Notes: generated by a model from the sequence alone, not told the origin. Counted from the first letter of the stretch, positions 35,258-45,944 are shown. The stretch is 64,000 bases of DNA from Orenia metallireducens (GCF_001693735.1 NZ_LWDV01000007.1:147617-211616); one strand, 5' to 3'. Made by a program: numbers and translations.

Positions 35258-35338
35258 TTTTTAACAGTGACTAGTAACTAGTGACGAGTGACTAGCAAAA
35301 ACTTAAATACTTGTTACCTGTTACCGTTACTGGTTACT
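35258..35338. repeat. AGTAAC-type inverted intergenic repeat, copy 1
   Basis: Left arm of repeated agtgac/tagtaac words (agtgactagtaactagtgac...), centre AAAAACTT, right arm ttgttacctgttaccgttactggttac, so it can fold on itself. Related elements are at 51028-51100 and 54833-54893. Confidence 0.55.
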
Positions 35339-35339
35339 A

Positions 35340-37382
<2,043 letters not shown>

Positions 37383-37395
37383 CTAAATATGACCT

Positions 37396-37502
37396 TATAT
37401 GGAGATGAGTTGTGAGATTTTAAACTTAACTGTCAACTTAAAAGAATGTCCCATTATCTATATTAAGTTTCACTTTGCCCGACTCTCAATTCATCTCATA
37501 TA
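37396..37502. repeat. 107-base element with 21-base inverted ends (MITE-like)
   Basis: Left end TATATGGAGATGAGTTGTGAG and right end (inverted) TATATGAGATGAATTGAGAG match with one gap and two mismatches, enclosing about 66 bases without a gene. The inside also has a weaker inverted pair (taaacttaa / ttaagttt). The size and ends resemble a miniature inverted-repeat element, but it is equally compatible with a long RNA hairpin. Confidence 0.45.
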
Positions 37503-37735
37503 CCTACTCTTTTAACCTTTTTTATACTATTTACTTTAACCTTTTTACTTTAACTATATCTCTAGATAAGTTCAACTAAGTTTCACTTTATTATATCATA
37601 ATCTCTTAATAAGCATACCTCATATTATATTTTACTTAGTTATTATTAACGAAAATCCTCTATAAATAAGCTAAAATTTCAGCCAATAAACTTTGATAAT
37701 AATTGTACAACTTTCTGTAAGATAATGGAATATCT

Positions 37736-37764
37736 TTGCAACTCCCTATTCTTTGTAGTATAAT
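37736..37764 (+). promoter_or_regulatory. Promoter of TrkA-type gene
   Basis: TTGCAA, 17 bases, TATAAT; start of transcription about 50 bases before the ATG. Confidence 0.75.
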
Positions 37765-37821
37765 ATATGATGGTCTTTTAAAAATTCTTACCCAAGCCTA
37801 ATTGGCCAAGGAGGTAATGTT

Positions 37822-38499
37822 ATGAAAATAATTATTGTTGGCGGAGGTAAAAAAGGATATCAACTGGCAAAATACTGCCATAAATTCGGACATCAAGTTA
37901 CAGTTATTGAATCTGATGAGAGTAAAGTTAATAAATTAAAGGATGAATTAGAAGTTGATGTTATCTTAGGTGACGGAACTCAAAGAAAGCTTTTAGAGAA
38001 GGCTAAAACTGAGGAAGCAGATACAGTTGTTGCTGTTACTAGTAATGACCAAGATAACCTAGTAATCTGCCAATTAGCTGAAAGGCAGTTCAATGTTCCA
38101 AAGACGTTGACATTGGTGAATAACCCTGGTAATGAAAAACTTTTTGAATGGTTAGGTGTAAATCAAGTCATTAGCTCAACCTCACTGATGCTGGGACTAA
38201 TTCAGGAAGAGATAGCTATTAAAGAGACATCAAAGTTATGGGCTGATAGTATTAAAGACTTGAAGATGCATTATATCCAAGTAGATGAAAACTCTCCTAT
38301 TCAGGACACAATGGTAAAGGATATTAAACTCCCTGATGAGGCCATTTTAATCACAATTCTACGAGGAGATGAAGCAATTGTCCCTCGTGGAAATACTATA
38401 ATCAAAGCTAATGATACTGTAATTGCCTTAGCAGACCCTGAAATTAAAGAAAAACTATTAGAAATAATGTCTGGTACAGAAAAAGAAAAAGCCTCTTAA
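37822..38499 (+). CDS. TrkA/KtrA-type potassium uptake regulator
   Basis: Cytosolic RCK protein that gates Trk/Ktr potassium channels in response to nucleotides. The 225-residue protein has an RCK-N Rossmann domain (IIIVGGGKKGYQLAKY at the start, VIESDESKVNKLK, ILGDGTQRKLL) and a TrkA-C domain (about 140-225; LPDEAILITILRGDEAIVPRGNTIIKANDTV). An AAGGAGG site lies 7 bases before the ATG. No channel subunit (TrkH/KtrB) is next to it. Halophiles depend strongly on potassium, which would fit, but its partner is not in this window. Confidence 0.88.
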   Translation: MKIIIVGGGKKGYQLAKYCHKFGHQVTVIESDESKVNKLKDELEVDVILGDGTQRKLLEKAKTEEADTVVAVTSNDQDNLVICQLAERQFNVPKTLTLVNNPGNEKLFEWLGVNQVISSTSLMLGLIQEEIAIKETSKLWADSIKDLKMHYIQVDENSPIQDTMVKDIKLPDEAILITILRGDEAIVPRGNTIIKANDTVIALADPEIKEKLLEIMSGTEKEKAS

Positions 38500-38545
38500 A
38501 TATAATAAAGAGGAACCTTAAATTTAAGGTTCCTCTTTATTATAT
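38500..38545. terminator. Bidirectional terminator between TrkA-type gene and ppaC
   Basis: Perfect hairpin tataataaagaggaaccttaa / ttaaggttcctctttattata. Confidence 0.92.
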
Positions 38546-38555
38546 TGAAACTATC

Positions 38556-39479
38556 TTAAGCAAAGTAGTCAGATAACACAGGGATAATCTGCTTCTTTCT
38601 AGATAATACACCATCTAGATAGACTTCATTCTCTCCAGCATCTACATCAAAGGCTCCAGCTACAATATCCCTAGCTTCAACATTATAAGTCAATAAAGTA
38701 CCTTCAGCCATAATATCTGTTATCATTAGTAATAAGGCTTTATAACCTTCTGCTTCAACTAACTCATTAATAGCAGCTAAAATCTCCTCTTTCTTATCAG
38801 CATTAACCTCATCTAAGCTCATAATCTCGATTTGACCCACTGCAATCTTGTCTCCAGCAAATTCATACTCCTTATAATCATTCTGTACCAACTCTTTAGG
38901 AGATAATGTGTTTATTACAGAACCAGCTTGGAATAACTCTTTACCATACTCTTCAATATCTACTCCTAACTGTTTAGCTAACTCCTTAACAATCACCTTA
39001 TCCTCTTTAGTACAAGTAGGTGACTTAAAGATTACTGTATCAGATAGAATTGCAGATAATAATAATCCTGCCATAGAATCATTAATCTCTACATTATTCT
39101 CTTTGTATAATTTAGTAACAATTGTACTTGTACAACCTACTGGCTCATTTCTAAAGTAAATTGGATTTCCAGTAGAGATGCCACCAATACGGTGATGGTC
39201 AACTACACCAACTATCTCAGCCTCTTCAATTCCAGCAATAGCTTGGCTTAATTCATTGTGATCGACCAAAAATACTTGGTCACCTGCAGAAACCTTCTCC
39301 ACTAGCTTAGGTGCTTTTACACCAAACTTATCTAAAACAAACTCTGTTTCTGCATTGATCTTACCACATCTGATTGCTTCTACATCTTCTCCTAGCTCTT
39401 TTCTTAAATTAGCAAGAGTAATCGCTGCACAGATAGAATCTGTATCAGGATTCTGGTGACCTACAATATAAATAGACAT
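38556..39479 (-). CDS. ppaC: Manganese-dependent inorganic pyrophosphatase (family II)
   Basis: Hydrolyses pyrophosphate released in biosynthesis. The 307-residue DHH-family protein has IVGHQNPDTDSICAA at the start, VDHNELSQAI near residue 75, GVVDHHRIGG near 95 and the C-terminal DHHA2 domain ending DGVLSRKKQIIPVLSDYF. No CBS or DRTGG insert, so it should not be regulated by adenine nucleotides. RBS AGGAGG is close before the ATG at 39479. Monocistronic between two hairpins. Confidence 0.97.
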   Translation of the reverse strand: MSIYIVGHQNPDTDSICAAITLANLRKELGEDVEAIRCGKINAETEFVLDKFGVKAPKLVEKVSAGDQVFLVDHNELSQAIAGIEEAEIVGVVDHHRIGGISTGNPIYFRNEPVGCTSTIVTKLYKENNVEINDSMAGLLLSAILSDTVIFKSPTCTKEDKVIVKELAKQLGVDIEEYGKELFQAGSVINTLSPKELVQNDYKEYEFAGDKIAVGQIEIMSLDEVNADKKEEILAAINELVEAEGYKALLLMITDIMAEGTLLTYNVEARDIVAGAFDVDAGENEVYLDGVLSRKKQIIPVLSDYFA

Positions 39480-39574
39480 TTAAAATTCCTCCTTTTATGT
39501 AATTTACAATATACGATTAACAGTTATCATTCTTTTTTATTGTAAAGTGTAGATTATATATTGTCAATTATCTT

Positions 39575-41713
39575 TTATAATTTAGTCAACTTAGCATATT
39601 GGGTAGCCAACTCTTTGATACCTTCATTGGGAAAAGCAATCGTTAATTTTTCCAATCCATTATCCATAGCTACTGCAATTATAGTTCCTTTCCCCCATTT
39701 TTGGTGAAGTACCCTATCACCAGCATTAAAGTTATCAGTCTTAATACTTTCGGTTTCCTTTTCAGCTACAGCCTCTAGTTTGTTAACCTTCTTCTCTTCT
39801 TTTAAACCAAAGAGAACCTTAGGAATTTCACTGATAAAACGGGAAGGAGCATTATACTGAGTCTTACCATAAACAGTACGGTAAGTGGCATAGGTTAAAT
39901 ATAATAACTCTTCTGCTCTAGTAATTCCTACATAACATAGTCTCCTCTCTTCTTCAACCTCTGATTCACTATCCATAGACATACTATGAGGAAATAAACC
40001 CTCTTCCATTCCTGCCAAAAATACTATAGGAAACTCTAATCCTTTAGCACTGTGTAAGGTCATCAAGACTACAGCCTCAGCATCCTTATCCAAATTATCT
40101 ACATCAGCAATCAAAGAGACCTCTTCAAGATAATCCCCCAATTTTCCTTCTGAGTTCTCTTTATTGAACTCCTTCATATCAGTTAACAGCTCATTGATAT
40201 TCTCGATTCTACTCTCTGCTTCAATTGTTCCTTCTAATTTAAGCTCTTCTAAATAACCTGTCTTATCTAAAACTTCCTCTGTCAAAGATAATACAGATAA
40301 CTCCTCAGCTTTATCTCTAAACTTGCTTATCATCTCACCAAAGCCTCTTACCTGAGAGCTTGCCCTTGCCCCAAGAATATCAATCTTATCGGCCTGATAA
40401 ACAGCCTCTAACAAGCTAATCCCCTCTTTTAAAGCATAATCCTGTAAACGCCCAATAGTGGTATTACCAATTCCCCGTTTTGGTACATTAATAATCCGCT
40501 CTAAACTGATATCATCATTAGGGTTATAGATAAGACGCAGATAAGCTAAGATATCCTTAATCTCTTTACGGTCATAGAACTTCAAGCCCCCAATTATTCT
40601 ATAAGGAATCTCTTTTCTAATCAAGGCTTGCTCCAAACTTCTTGATTGGGCATTGGTACGATAAAGAATAGAAAAATCATTAAGACTATAGTTCTTTTCT
40701 TCTCTAAGCTTAATAATCTCAGTAGCTATATAATCTGCTTCCTCTTGTCCATTAGAGGCTTTATATAACTTTAAATCTTGACCTTGATCATTCTCAGTCC
40801 ATAACTTTTTATCTTTTCTATCTATGTTATTACTTACTACACCAAAGGCAGCCTCTAAAATCTTCTTAGTAGAACGATAATTCTGTTCAAGCTTAATCAC
40901 TTTAGTATCAGGATAATCATTCTCAAAACTTAAAATATTACTAATATCTGCACCTCTAAAACCATAAATTCCTTGGTCATCATCACCAACAACACAGATA
41001 TTCTTATATTTTTCTGCTAATAAATTTATCAATTTATATTGGGCGTGATTCACATCCTGATACTCATCAACTAATATGTATTTAAATCGCTCTTGATAAT
41101 GTTCTAAAACCAGAGGATAATCCTCAAATAGTTCGACAGTCTTCATAATCAAATCATCAAAATCTAGGGCATTATTACCCTTTAATTTTTTTTGATATAA
41201 TTCATAGACCTGTCTAACTATCTCTTCAAAATAGTTATTACTTTCATAATTTTTAGGTGAAACTAACTGGTTCTTAGCACTACTAATTGTTCCTAATATT
41301 GCTCTAGGATTGAACTTCTTAGTATCTATATTTAACTCTTTTAAGATGTTCTTAATTAAAGTTCTTTGATCACTGGTATCAAAGATAACAAAGTTGGTGT
41401 TATAACCTAATTTATTTATCTCTCTTCTTAAAATCCTTACACAGATAGAATGGAAGGTGCTCATCCAAATAGCCTTACTATCTGTAGAAATTAGATTTTC
41501 AATTCTCTCTTTCATCTCTCCTGCTGCCTTGTTAGTAAAGGTTACAGCCAAAATATTATAAGGAGAAACATCGTATTCATAAATTAAGTGAGCAATTCTA
41601 TGGGTCAAAACTCTAGTCTTACCAGAGCCTGCCCCTGCTAAAATCAATAAGGGTCCTTGATTATGTTCAACAGCTTTCTTCTGCTCAGGGTTTAGCCCTT
41701 TTAAAATATCCAT
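39575..41713 (-). CDS. pcrA: PcrA/UvrD-type DNA helicase
   Basis: 3'-5' superfamily 1 helicase for repair and removal of blocking proteins. The 712-residue protein has Walker A AGAGSGKTRVL near residue 28, motif II VDEYQDVNHAQ near 218, GDDDQGIYGFRGA, motif IV, TLHSAKGLEF near 548 and VGITRAEELLYLTYA near 605. The C-terminal PcrA-specific tail (NAGDRVLHQKWGKGTIIAV) that binds RNA polymerase is present. All SF1 motifs look intact. Confidence 0.97.
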   Translation of the reverse strand: MDILKGLNPEQKKAVEHNQGPLLILAGAGSGKTRVLTHRIAHLIYEYDVSPYNILAVTFTNKAAGEMKERIENLISTDSKAIWMSTFHSICVRILRREINKLGYNTNFVIFDTSDQRTLIKNILKELNIDTKKFNPRAILGTISSAKNQLVSPKNYESNNYFEEIVRQVYELYQKKLKGNNALDFDDLIMKTVELFEDYPLVLEHYQERFKYILVDEYQDVNHAQYKLINLLAEKYKNICVVGDDDQGIYGFRGADISNILSFENDYPDTKVIKLEQNYRSTKKILEAAFGVVSNNIDRKDKKLWTENDQGQDLKLYKASNGQEEADYIATEIIKLREEKNYSLNDFSILYRTNAQSRSLEQALIRKEIPYRIIGGLKFYDRKEIKDILAYLRLIYNPNDDISLERIINVPKRGIGNTTIGRLQDYALKEGISLLEAVYQADKIDILGARASSQVRGFGEMISKFRDKAEELSVLSLTEEVLDKTGYLEELKLEGTIEAESRIENINELLTDMKEFNKENSEGKLGDYLEEVSLIADVDNLDKDAEAVVLMTLHSAKGLEFPIVFLAGMEEGLFPHSMSMDSESEVEEERRLCYVGITRAEELLYLTYATYRTVYGKTQYNAPSRFISEIPKVLFGLKEEKKVNKLEAVAEKETESIKTDNFNAGDRVLHQKWGKGTIIAVAMDNGLEKLTIAFPNEGIKELATQYAKLTKL

Positions 41714-41985
41714 CTAAATCCTCCTAACTGACTTAGGATATATCCTTATCATGATTAATTTACTCTAACATTATATATTAAAATTTGTTCCTTGTCTAAT
41801 TTAAGAAGAGATTCTAATACAAGTCTAAGCTGTATAGAAATTAAGATTTTTAGCATCTTTAGAAGACTTTATAGAATTCCTTAATACTCATATTAACTAC
41901 TAATACTACAAGATGAAATCTTTTCAGCTTGTATATAGTTATATTCAAATTTTTAATTTCATAATCTTTACAAAGGAGTGATGAG

Positions 41986-42516
41986 ATGAAAAAATTAATT
42001 CTTATATTAGTGTCCTTTATCTTAATTGTTGGTTTTGTTATTGGAGGAACTATAGGAATAGTCTTTAAATTTAAAGCAAAAGCCCATTCGGAAGAAAAAT
42101 TTCTTCTTCCTAAAGTCTCTTTAAGGGATTTAGAAGATAATAAAATAAAGTTCAATAAAATTAAGAAACCTACTATATTATTATTTTGGTTACCACAATC
42201 TAAAAGTTGTCAGCAACAGTTAGAAAATCTAACAATAATAAAAGAAGAATATGATGGCAATTTAGATATAATGGCTATTAATATAGGTCAGATAGATAAA
42301 AAGAAGATTGAAGAGATAAATATAGAGCAAAGAAAAGAAATCCTAATCTTAATTGATGATAAAGCTGAACTAACTGAAAAATTACAAGTTACTACTATCC
42401 CCACTTTAGTATTTTATACCCCCTCTAAAAAACCAAAGACTATTATTGGCTTAAAAGAAGAAAAAGAGTTAAAAAAATTAATAAAAAATTATTTCTCTAA
42501 GTTAAAGACCAAATAA
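41986..42516 (+). CDS. Membrane-anchored thioredoxin-like protein with a single active-site Cys
   Basis: A 176-residue protein with an N-terminal signal anchor (KKLILILVSFILIVGFVIGGTIGIV) and a thioredoxin fold outside: LLFWLPQSKSCQQQLENL, with the active-site pair reading SKSC so the first Cys of C-x2-C is missing, and the cis-Pro loop TTIPTLVFYTP near residue 139. It resembles TlpA/ResA-type redoxins but would not form the usual intramolecular disulfide. The single Cys could support a peroxiredoxin-like or glutaredoxin-like reaction. RBS AAAGGAG precedes the ATG. Stands alone between pcrA and the abrB pair. Confidence 0.72.
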   Translation: MKKLILILVSFILIVGFVIGGTIGIVFKFKAKAHSEEKFLLPKVSLRDLEDNKIKFNKIKKPTILLFWLPQSKSCQQQLENLTIIKEEYDGNLDIMAINIGQIDKKKIEEINIEQRKEILILIDDKAELTEKLQVTTIPTLVFYTPSKKPKTIIGLKEEKELKKLIKNYFSKLKTK

Positions 42517-42530
42517 ATTTTTATATAAAC

Positions 42531-42569
42531 AAAAAAATAAGTTGGACATCTTGTCCAACTTACTTTTAT
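42531..42569. terminator. Bidirectional terminator between thioredoxin-like and abrB genes
   Basis: Hairpin aagttggaca-tct-tgtccaactt flanked by A-run and T-rich sequence. Confidence 0.85.
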
Positions 42570-42590
42570 AAGTAATTTTTTATAAATTAA

Positions 42591-42848
42591 TTAAGCAGTT
42601 TCTTGACTTTTTTCTGACATTTCTGCTAAACATTCACTACAAACAACTTTTCCTTTAAAATCTAATGTATCTCCTGCATTTCCACAAAAAGTACAAGCTG
42701 GTTCATATTTTTTGAATATAATCTTATCATCATCCACATAAATTTCTAATGGATCTTTTGTATCAATTCCTAAAGTTCTTCTCAATTCAATTGGGATTAC
42801 CATTCTACCTAAATTATCTACTTTTCTAACAATTCCTGTTGATTTCAT
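42591..42848 (-). CDS. abrB: AbrB-family transition-state regulator, copy 1
   Basis: DNA-binding repressor of stationary-phase genes. The 85-residue protein has an AbrB N-terminal domain (TGIVRKVDNLGRMVIPIELRRTLGI, residues 3-27) and a C-terminal CTFCG...CSEC zinc-ribbon-like segment (residues 52-73), as in clostridial AbrB proteins. Its promoter (42905-42933) has two Spo0A-like boxes downstream of it (42869-42885), the same arrangement as at Bacillus abrB, where Spo0A represses abrB. It is about 80% identical by eye to the copy at 43019. Confidence 0.92.
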   Translation of the reverse strand: MKSTGIVRKVDNLGRMVIPIELRRTLGIDTKDPLEIYVDDDKIIFKKYEPACTFCGNAGDTLDFKGKVVCSECLAEMSEKSQETA

Positions 42849-42868
42849 TAATAAATTCCTCCTTATAT

Positions 42869-42933
42869 TTTGACAGTGGTCGACACTTAATTATCTTTAA
42901 TTACATTATACCAATTGCTGCAACTTATGTCAA
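42869..42933 (-). promoter_or_regulatory. Promoter of abrB copy 1 with two Spo0A-like boxes
   Basis: TTGACA, 17 bases, TATAAT (42905-42933). Downstream are TGTCGAC (42879-42885) and TGTCAAA (42869-42875), 10 bases apart, each within one mismatch of the Spo0A box TGTCGAA. Confidence 0.7.
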
Positions 42934-43018
42934 ATATTTTTTAGATAAAAATAGACTTTTTTCCTTAAAATATTTTAAATTCTATTTGAGGGATAAATTA
43001 CTAGTAATTTATTGTATA

Positions 43019-43273
43019 TTATGCACTTTTACCCCTGTTCGTCATCTCCTCTATACAATCCAAGCAGACAATTTTTCCTTTAAATTCTTTAGTAGCACCT
43101 GCGTTAGAACAAAAAATACATGCTGGCTCATATTTTGTAAGTATAATTTTCTTATCATCTACATAAATTTCTAACGGATCTTTTGTTTCAATCCCTAAGG
43201 TCCTTCTTAACTCGATTGGAATTACCATTCTGCCTAATTCATCTACTTTTCTAACAATTCCCGTTGATTTCAT
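43019..43273 (-). CDS. AbrB-family transition-state regulator, copy 2
   Basis: An 84-residue paralog of the gene at 42591 with the same layout: SpoVT/AbrB swapped-hairpin DNA-binding domain (TGIVRKVDELGRMVIPIELRR) and a C-terminal CIFCSN...CLDC pair. Monomers of such paralogs can form mixed dimers, as for AbrB and Abh in Bacillus. It has a promoter and box arrangement very like that of copy 1, 170 bases apart, showing duplication of gene plus control region. Confidence 0.9.
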   Translation of the reverse strand: MKSTGIVRKVDELGRMVIPIELRRTLGIETKDPLEIYVDDKKIILTKYEPACIFCSNAGATKEFKGKIVCLDCIEEMTNRGKSA

Positions 43274-43317
43274 GGTTTTGCACCTCTTCTAGCCTTATTT
43301 TATAAAATTTTTATTTT

Positions 43318-43376
43318 TAAGACATTTTTCGACAAGTTCTGCAAAGAATTATATCAGAGTTTTAACATGATGTCAA
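43318..43376 (-). promoter_or_regulatory. Promoter of abrB copy 2 with two Spo0A-like boxes
   Basis: TTGACA, 17 bases, TATAAT (43348-43376). Downstream are a perfect Spo0A box TTGTCGAA (core TGTCGAA at 43328-43334) and a degenerate TGTCTTA (43318-43324), again 10 bases apart. Confidence 0.7.
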
Positions 43377-43478
43377 TATTTCTTCCAAAAATTTTAAATT
43401 AACTTAAATAATAGATTGTTCAGTTGTCTATAATGATAATTGTAATTACTTGAATTCAACACTATATACCTATATAAG

Positions 43479-43511
43479 AAAAAGTTCTAGTGAATTCACT
43501 AGAACTTTTCT
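43479..43511 (-). terminator. Terminator of FAD enzyme gene
   Basis: Perfect hairpin aaaagttctagtg-aatt-cactagaactttt followed on the minus strand by CTTATATAGG; also T-rich on the other strand. Confidence 0.75.
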
Positions 43512-43528
43512 CATATATTTCTATTTAA

Positions 43529-44914
43529 TTATCCTAACTTCTTTAATATATCTTCTGCAATTACGATTCCAGAAGATGAAGCCTGCATTAAACCACGGGT
43601 AATACCTGCACCATCACCTGCAGTATATAAATTCTTTATCTTACTCTCCAGATTATTATTGACTTCTAATCTAGAAGAATAGAATTTAACCTCTACTCCA
43701 TATAATAATGTATGTCTAGAATAAACTCCAGGGCATATTTTATCTAAAGCTTGTAACATTTCATCTATAGCCTTTAAATGTCTATAAGGTAGTACCAAAC
43801 TTAAGTCTCCTGGTGTAGCATCTTTTAACGTTGGTTCTACTAGACCACGACTAATTCTTTGGGCTGTTGACCTTCTTCCATTCAAGAAATCACCTAATCG
43901 CTGTACAATAACCCCCCCACCTAATAAGTTAGCCAATTTGGCAATATCTTTACCATATGTAATCGGCTCCTTAAATGGTTCTGTGAAGTTCTTACTAACC
44001 AATAAAGCAAAGTTAGTATTTTGAGTCTTCATAGTAGCATGACTATGACCATTTACTGTAATTAAACCATTGTTATTCTCATTAACTACATCTCCATTAG
44101 GACACATACAGAAGGTTCTAACCTTATCATCAAAGGTAGGTGAATGATACACAAACTTTGATTCATAAACAACATCAGTCAGTTCTTTCATTACAGCAGC
44201 TGGTAATTCAACTCTAACTCCTATATCTACAGGATTAATTGTTGTTGCAATATCTAATCTTTGAGCTTCTTTGCTCAACCACTCTGCATTCTCTCTACCT
44301 GGTGCTACAACTACTATCTCACTTCTAATCTCCTCATTCTTAGAAGTCTTTACTCCTGTAACTTTATCATCTTCAGTCAAAATTTCTGTAACCCTAACAC
44401 CTGTTCTAATTTCTACACCATTATCTGCTAGATAATCCTTCATCTCTGCCAATACACTCTTACTATGTCCAGTCCCTAAATGCCTAATTTTTGATGGAAT
44501 AAACTTTAATTCAGCCATAGTCGCACGATCATGGATATTCTGAATTATTTCATCAGAAGGACCATATACTTTATCTGGTGCTCCAAATTCTTTATATACT
44601 TCATCAGCATAAACTATCAATTCAGATAATCTATCTTTACCTATATATTCATCTAGATGTCCACCAATCTCATTAGATAGAGTTAGTTTCCCATCACTAA
44701 AAGCTCCTGCTCCACCCCATCCACATACGATAGAACAGTTATGACACTTAACACAATCTATATTTCTAGATTTCATTGGACAATCCCGTTTATAAATATC
44801 TCTACCCTTTTCTAAAATAAGAATCTCTAAATTACTTCTCTTTACTAATTCTAAAGCAGTAAATATTCCAGCCGGTCCTGCTCCTACAATAATTAAATCA
44901 TAGTTCTTCGACAT
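43529..44914 (-). CDS. FAD-dependent dehydrogenase (uncharacterised flavoprotein family)
   Basis: A 461-residue flavoprotein with an N-terminal Rossmann dinucleotide site (DLIIVGAGPAGIFTALELV), a Cys-rich segment after it (CPMKSRNIDCVKCHNCSIVCGWGGAGAFSDGKL near residues 47-77) and a C-terminal FAD motif LYTAGDGAGITRGLMQASSSG near residue 435. This is the family of NAD(P)/FAD-dependent oxidoreductases widespread in Clostridia with no proven substrate; some are annotated with BFD-like Cys. The Cys run might hold an Fe-S cluster. Monocistronic. Confidence 0.87.
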   Translation of the reverse strand: MSKNYDLIIVGAGPAGIFTALELVKRSNLEILILEKGRDIYKRDCPMKSRNIDCVKCHNCSIVCGWGGAGAFSDGKLTLSNEIGGHLDEYIGKDRLSELIVYADEVYKEFGAPDKVYGPSDEIIQNIHDRATMAELKFIPSKIRHLGTGHSKSVLAEMKDYLADNGVEIRTGVRVTEILTEDDKVTGVKTSKNEEIRSEIVVVAPGRENAEWLSKEAQRLDIATTINPVDIGVRVELPAAVMKELTDVVYESKFVYHSPTFDDKVRTFCMCPNGDVVNENNNGLITVNGHSHATMKTQNTNFALLVSKNFTEPFKEPITYGKDIAKLANLLGGGVIVQRLGDFLNGRRSTAQRISRGLVEPTLKDATPGDLSLVLPYRHLKAIDEMLQALDKICPGVYSRHTLLYGVEVKFYSSRLEVNNNLESKIKNLYTAGDGAGITRGLMQASSSGIVIAEDILKKLG

Positions 44915-45031
44915 AAAATCACCCTTTCACATAGAGTAGAAAGTTCGTTATTATTTAACACACAATAACAATATTAACATAGAAAATAAACATTATCAAG
45001 CAAAAAACTAATAATATTTATTTTCTATAAA

Positions 45032-45706
45032 TTATTGTTCGTCTTGTTTGAAGGGTGATAATTCTACAGCACGATTAATTAAAGATACTAAATATATATA
45101 TAAGGCAATTACCATACCATAGACAATATAATTAGAGACAAAACCACTGATAATCAAGAAATCATAAAGACCATGTAAGATGGCAACTTGTAATAGACCA
45201 GTCCATATTAAAGAAGGTTTTGATTCTAATTTAGCCTTTCCTAAATAATAACCCATAATACCTGAAAAGGAAGCATGGATTAAACTAGTAACTACTGCTC
45301 TAATAATTCCAACTTGAAATCCAAAAACATAGGTATATAATAAATTTTCTAAAGCAGCAAAACCTAGTCCAGCAGCCACTGAATAAATAATACCGTCAAC
45401 TACTTCATCAAATTCATCGGAATTATATATCGTATATCTAATTACAGCAAATTTAGCAGTCTCTTCTACCAAACCAACTATACCTATTGTTACAAGTAGT
45501 AATGTTAATAGATTTGGTGGGTTTGAAATCAGCTTGGCAAAAGGAGCTTCTATTAATCCTACTGGAATAACAGCTAGAGCCCCGTAGATAAATGCTTTTA
45601 TAACTAAATTAGCAGGTTCTGGTTCATATCTATCTTTACGATAAAAGTAATAAACCCATAGTAGACCAGGTAGTAATGATACAGCTAATAACCAAAATAA
45701 ATTCAT
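45032..45706 (-). CDS. prsW: PrsW-family intramembrane glutamic protease
   Basis: Multi-pass membrane protease related to Bacillus PrsW, which cuts the anti-sigma factor RsiW. The 224-residue protein has about seven hydrophobic helices and the three family motifs: EETAKF (near residue 83), FAALENLLY (near 116) and HASFSGIMGYYLG (near 143), which carry the catalytic Glu and His. It lies 10 bases downstream of a small ubiquitin-fold-like gene on the same transcript. The substrate is not evident; no anti-sigma gene is nearby. Confidence 0.88.
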   Translation of the reverse strand: MNLFWLLAVSLLPGLLWVYYFYRKDRYEPEPANLVIKAFIYGALAVIPVGLIEAPFAKLISNPPNLLTLLLVTIGIVGLVEETAKFAVIRYTIYNSDEFDEVVDGIIYSVAAGLGFAALENLLYTYVFGFQVGIIRAVVTSLIHASFSGIMGYYLGKAKLESKPSLIWTGLLQVAILHGLYDFLIISGFVSNYIVYGMVIALYIYLVSLINRAVELSPFKQDEQ

Positions 45707-45716
45707 TATTTGCCTC

Positions 45717-45944
45717 CTAATTAATATTTTTTACTTCTGTAATTACTGGATTGACTATAAAAGAGATTTGATCATAAGGTCTAACTTGATAATCATCTAA
45801 TTCATAGAATCCATTAACTAAAATATGATACTTTTCAGGTACTTGCAAAGATTTTTGTAAGTCAGATATACTAATGGAATTTTTAATAACCATTTTAAAA
45901 TAATCATATCCTTTAGAACTGATTATTTCTATCCCAATTACCAT
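45717..45944 (-). CDS. Small beta-grasp (MoaD/ThiS-like) protein
   Basis: A 75-residue protein with a pattern like MoaD/ThiS ubiquitin-fold proteins: beta strand YDYFKMVI, SISDLQKSLQVP, then HILVNGFYELDDYQVRPYDQISFIVNPV, which resembles the VNG...L.DGDEV...P part of that family. The C-terminal Gly-Gly needed for sulfur transfer is absent (tail ITEVKNIN). AGGTGAG lies before the ATG. It is 10 bases upstream of the PrsW gene. The fold call is by pattern; the function is unknown. Confidence 0.55.
   Translation of the reverse strand: MVIGIEIISSKGYDYFKMVIKNSISISDLQKSLQVPEKYHILVNGFYELDDYQVRPYDQISFIVNPVITEVKNIN

Noticed and set aside
41859..42155. 98-residue minus-strand frame upstream of the thioredoxin-like gene
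   Set aside because: Overlaps the start of the plus-strand gene, which has AAAGGAG and a clear signal anchor; no ribosome site of its own.
42839..43174. 111-residue plus-strand frame across the abrB intergenic region
   Set aside because: It runs antisense across the promoter and Spo0A-like boxes and into abrB copy 2; no family resemblance.
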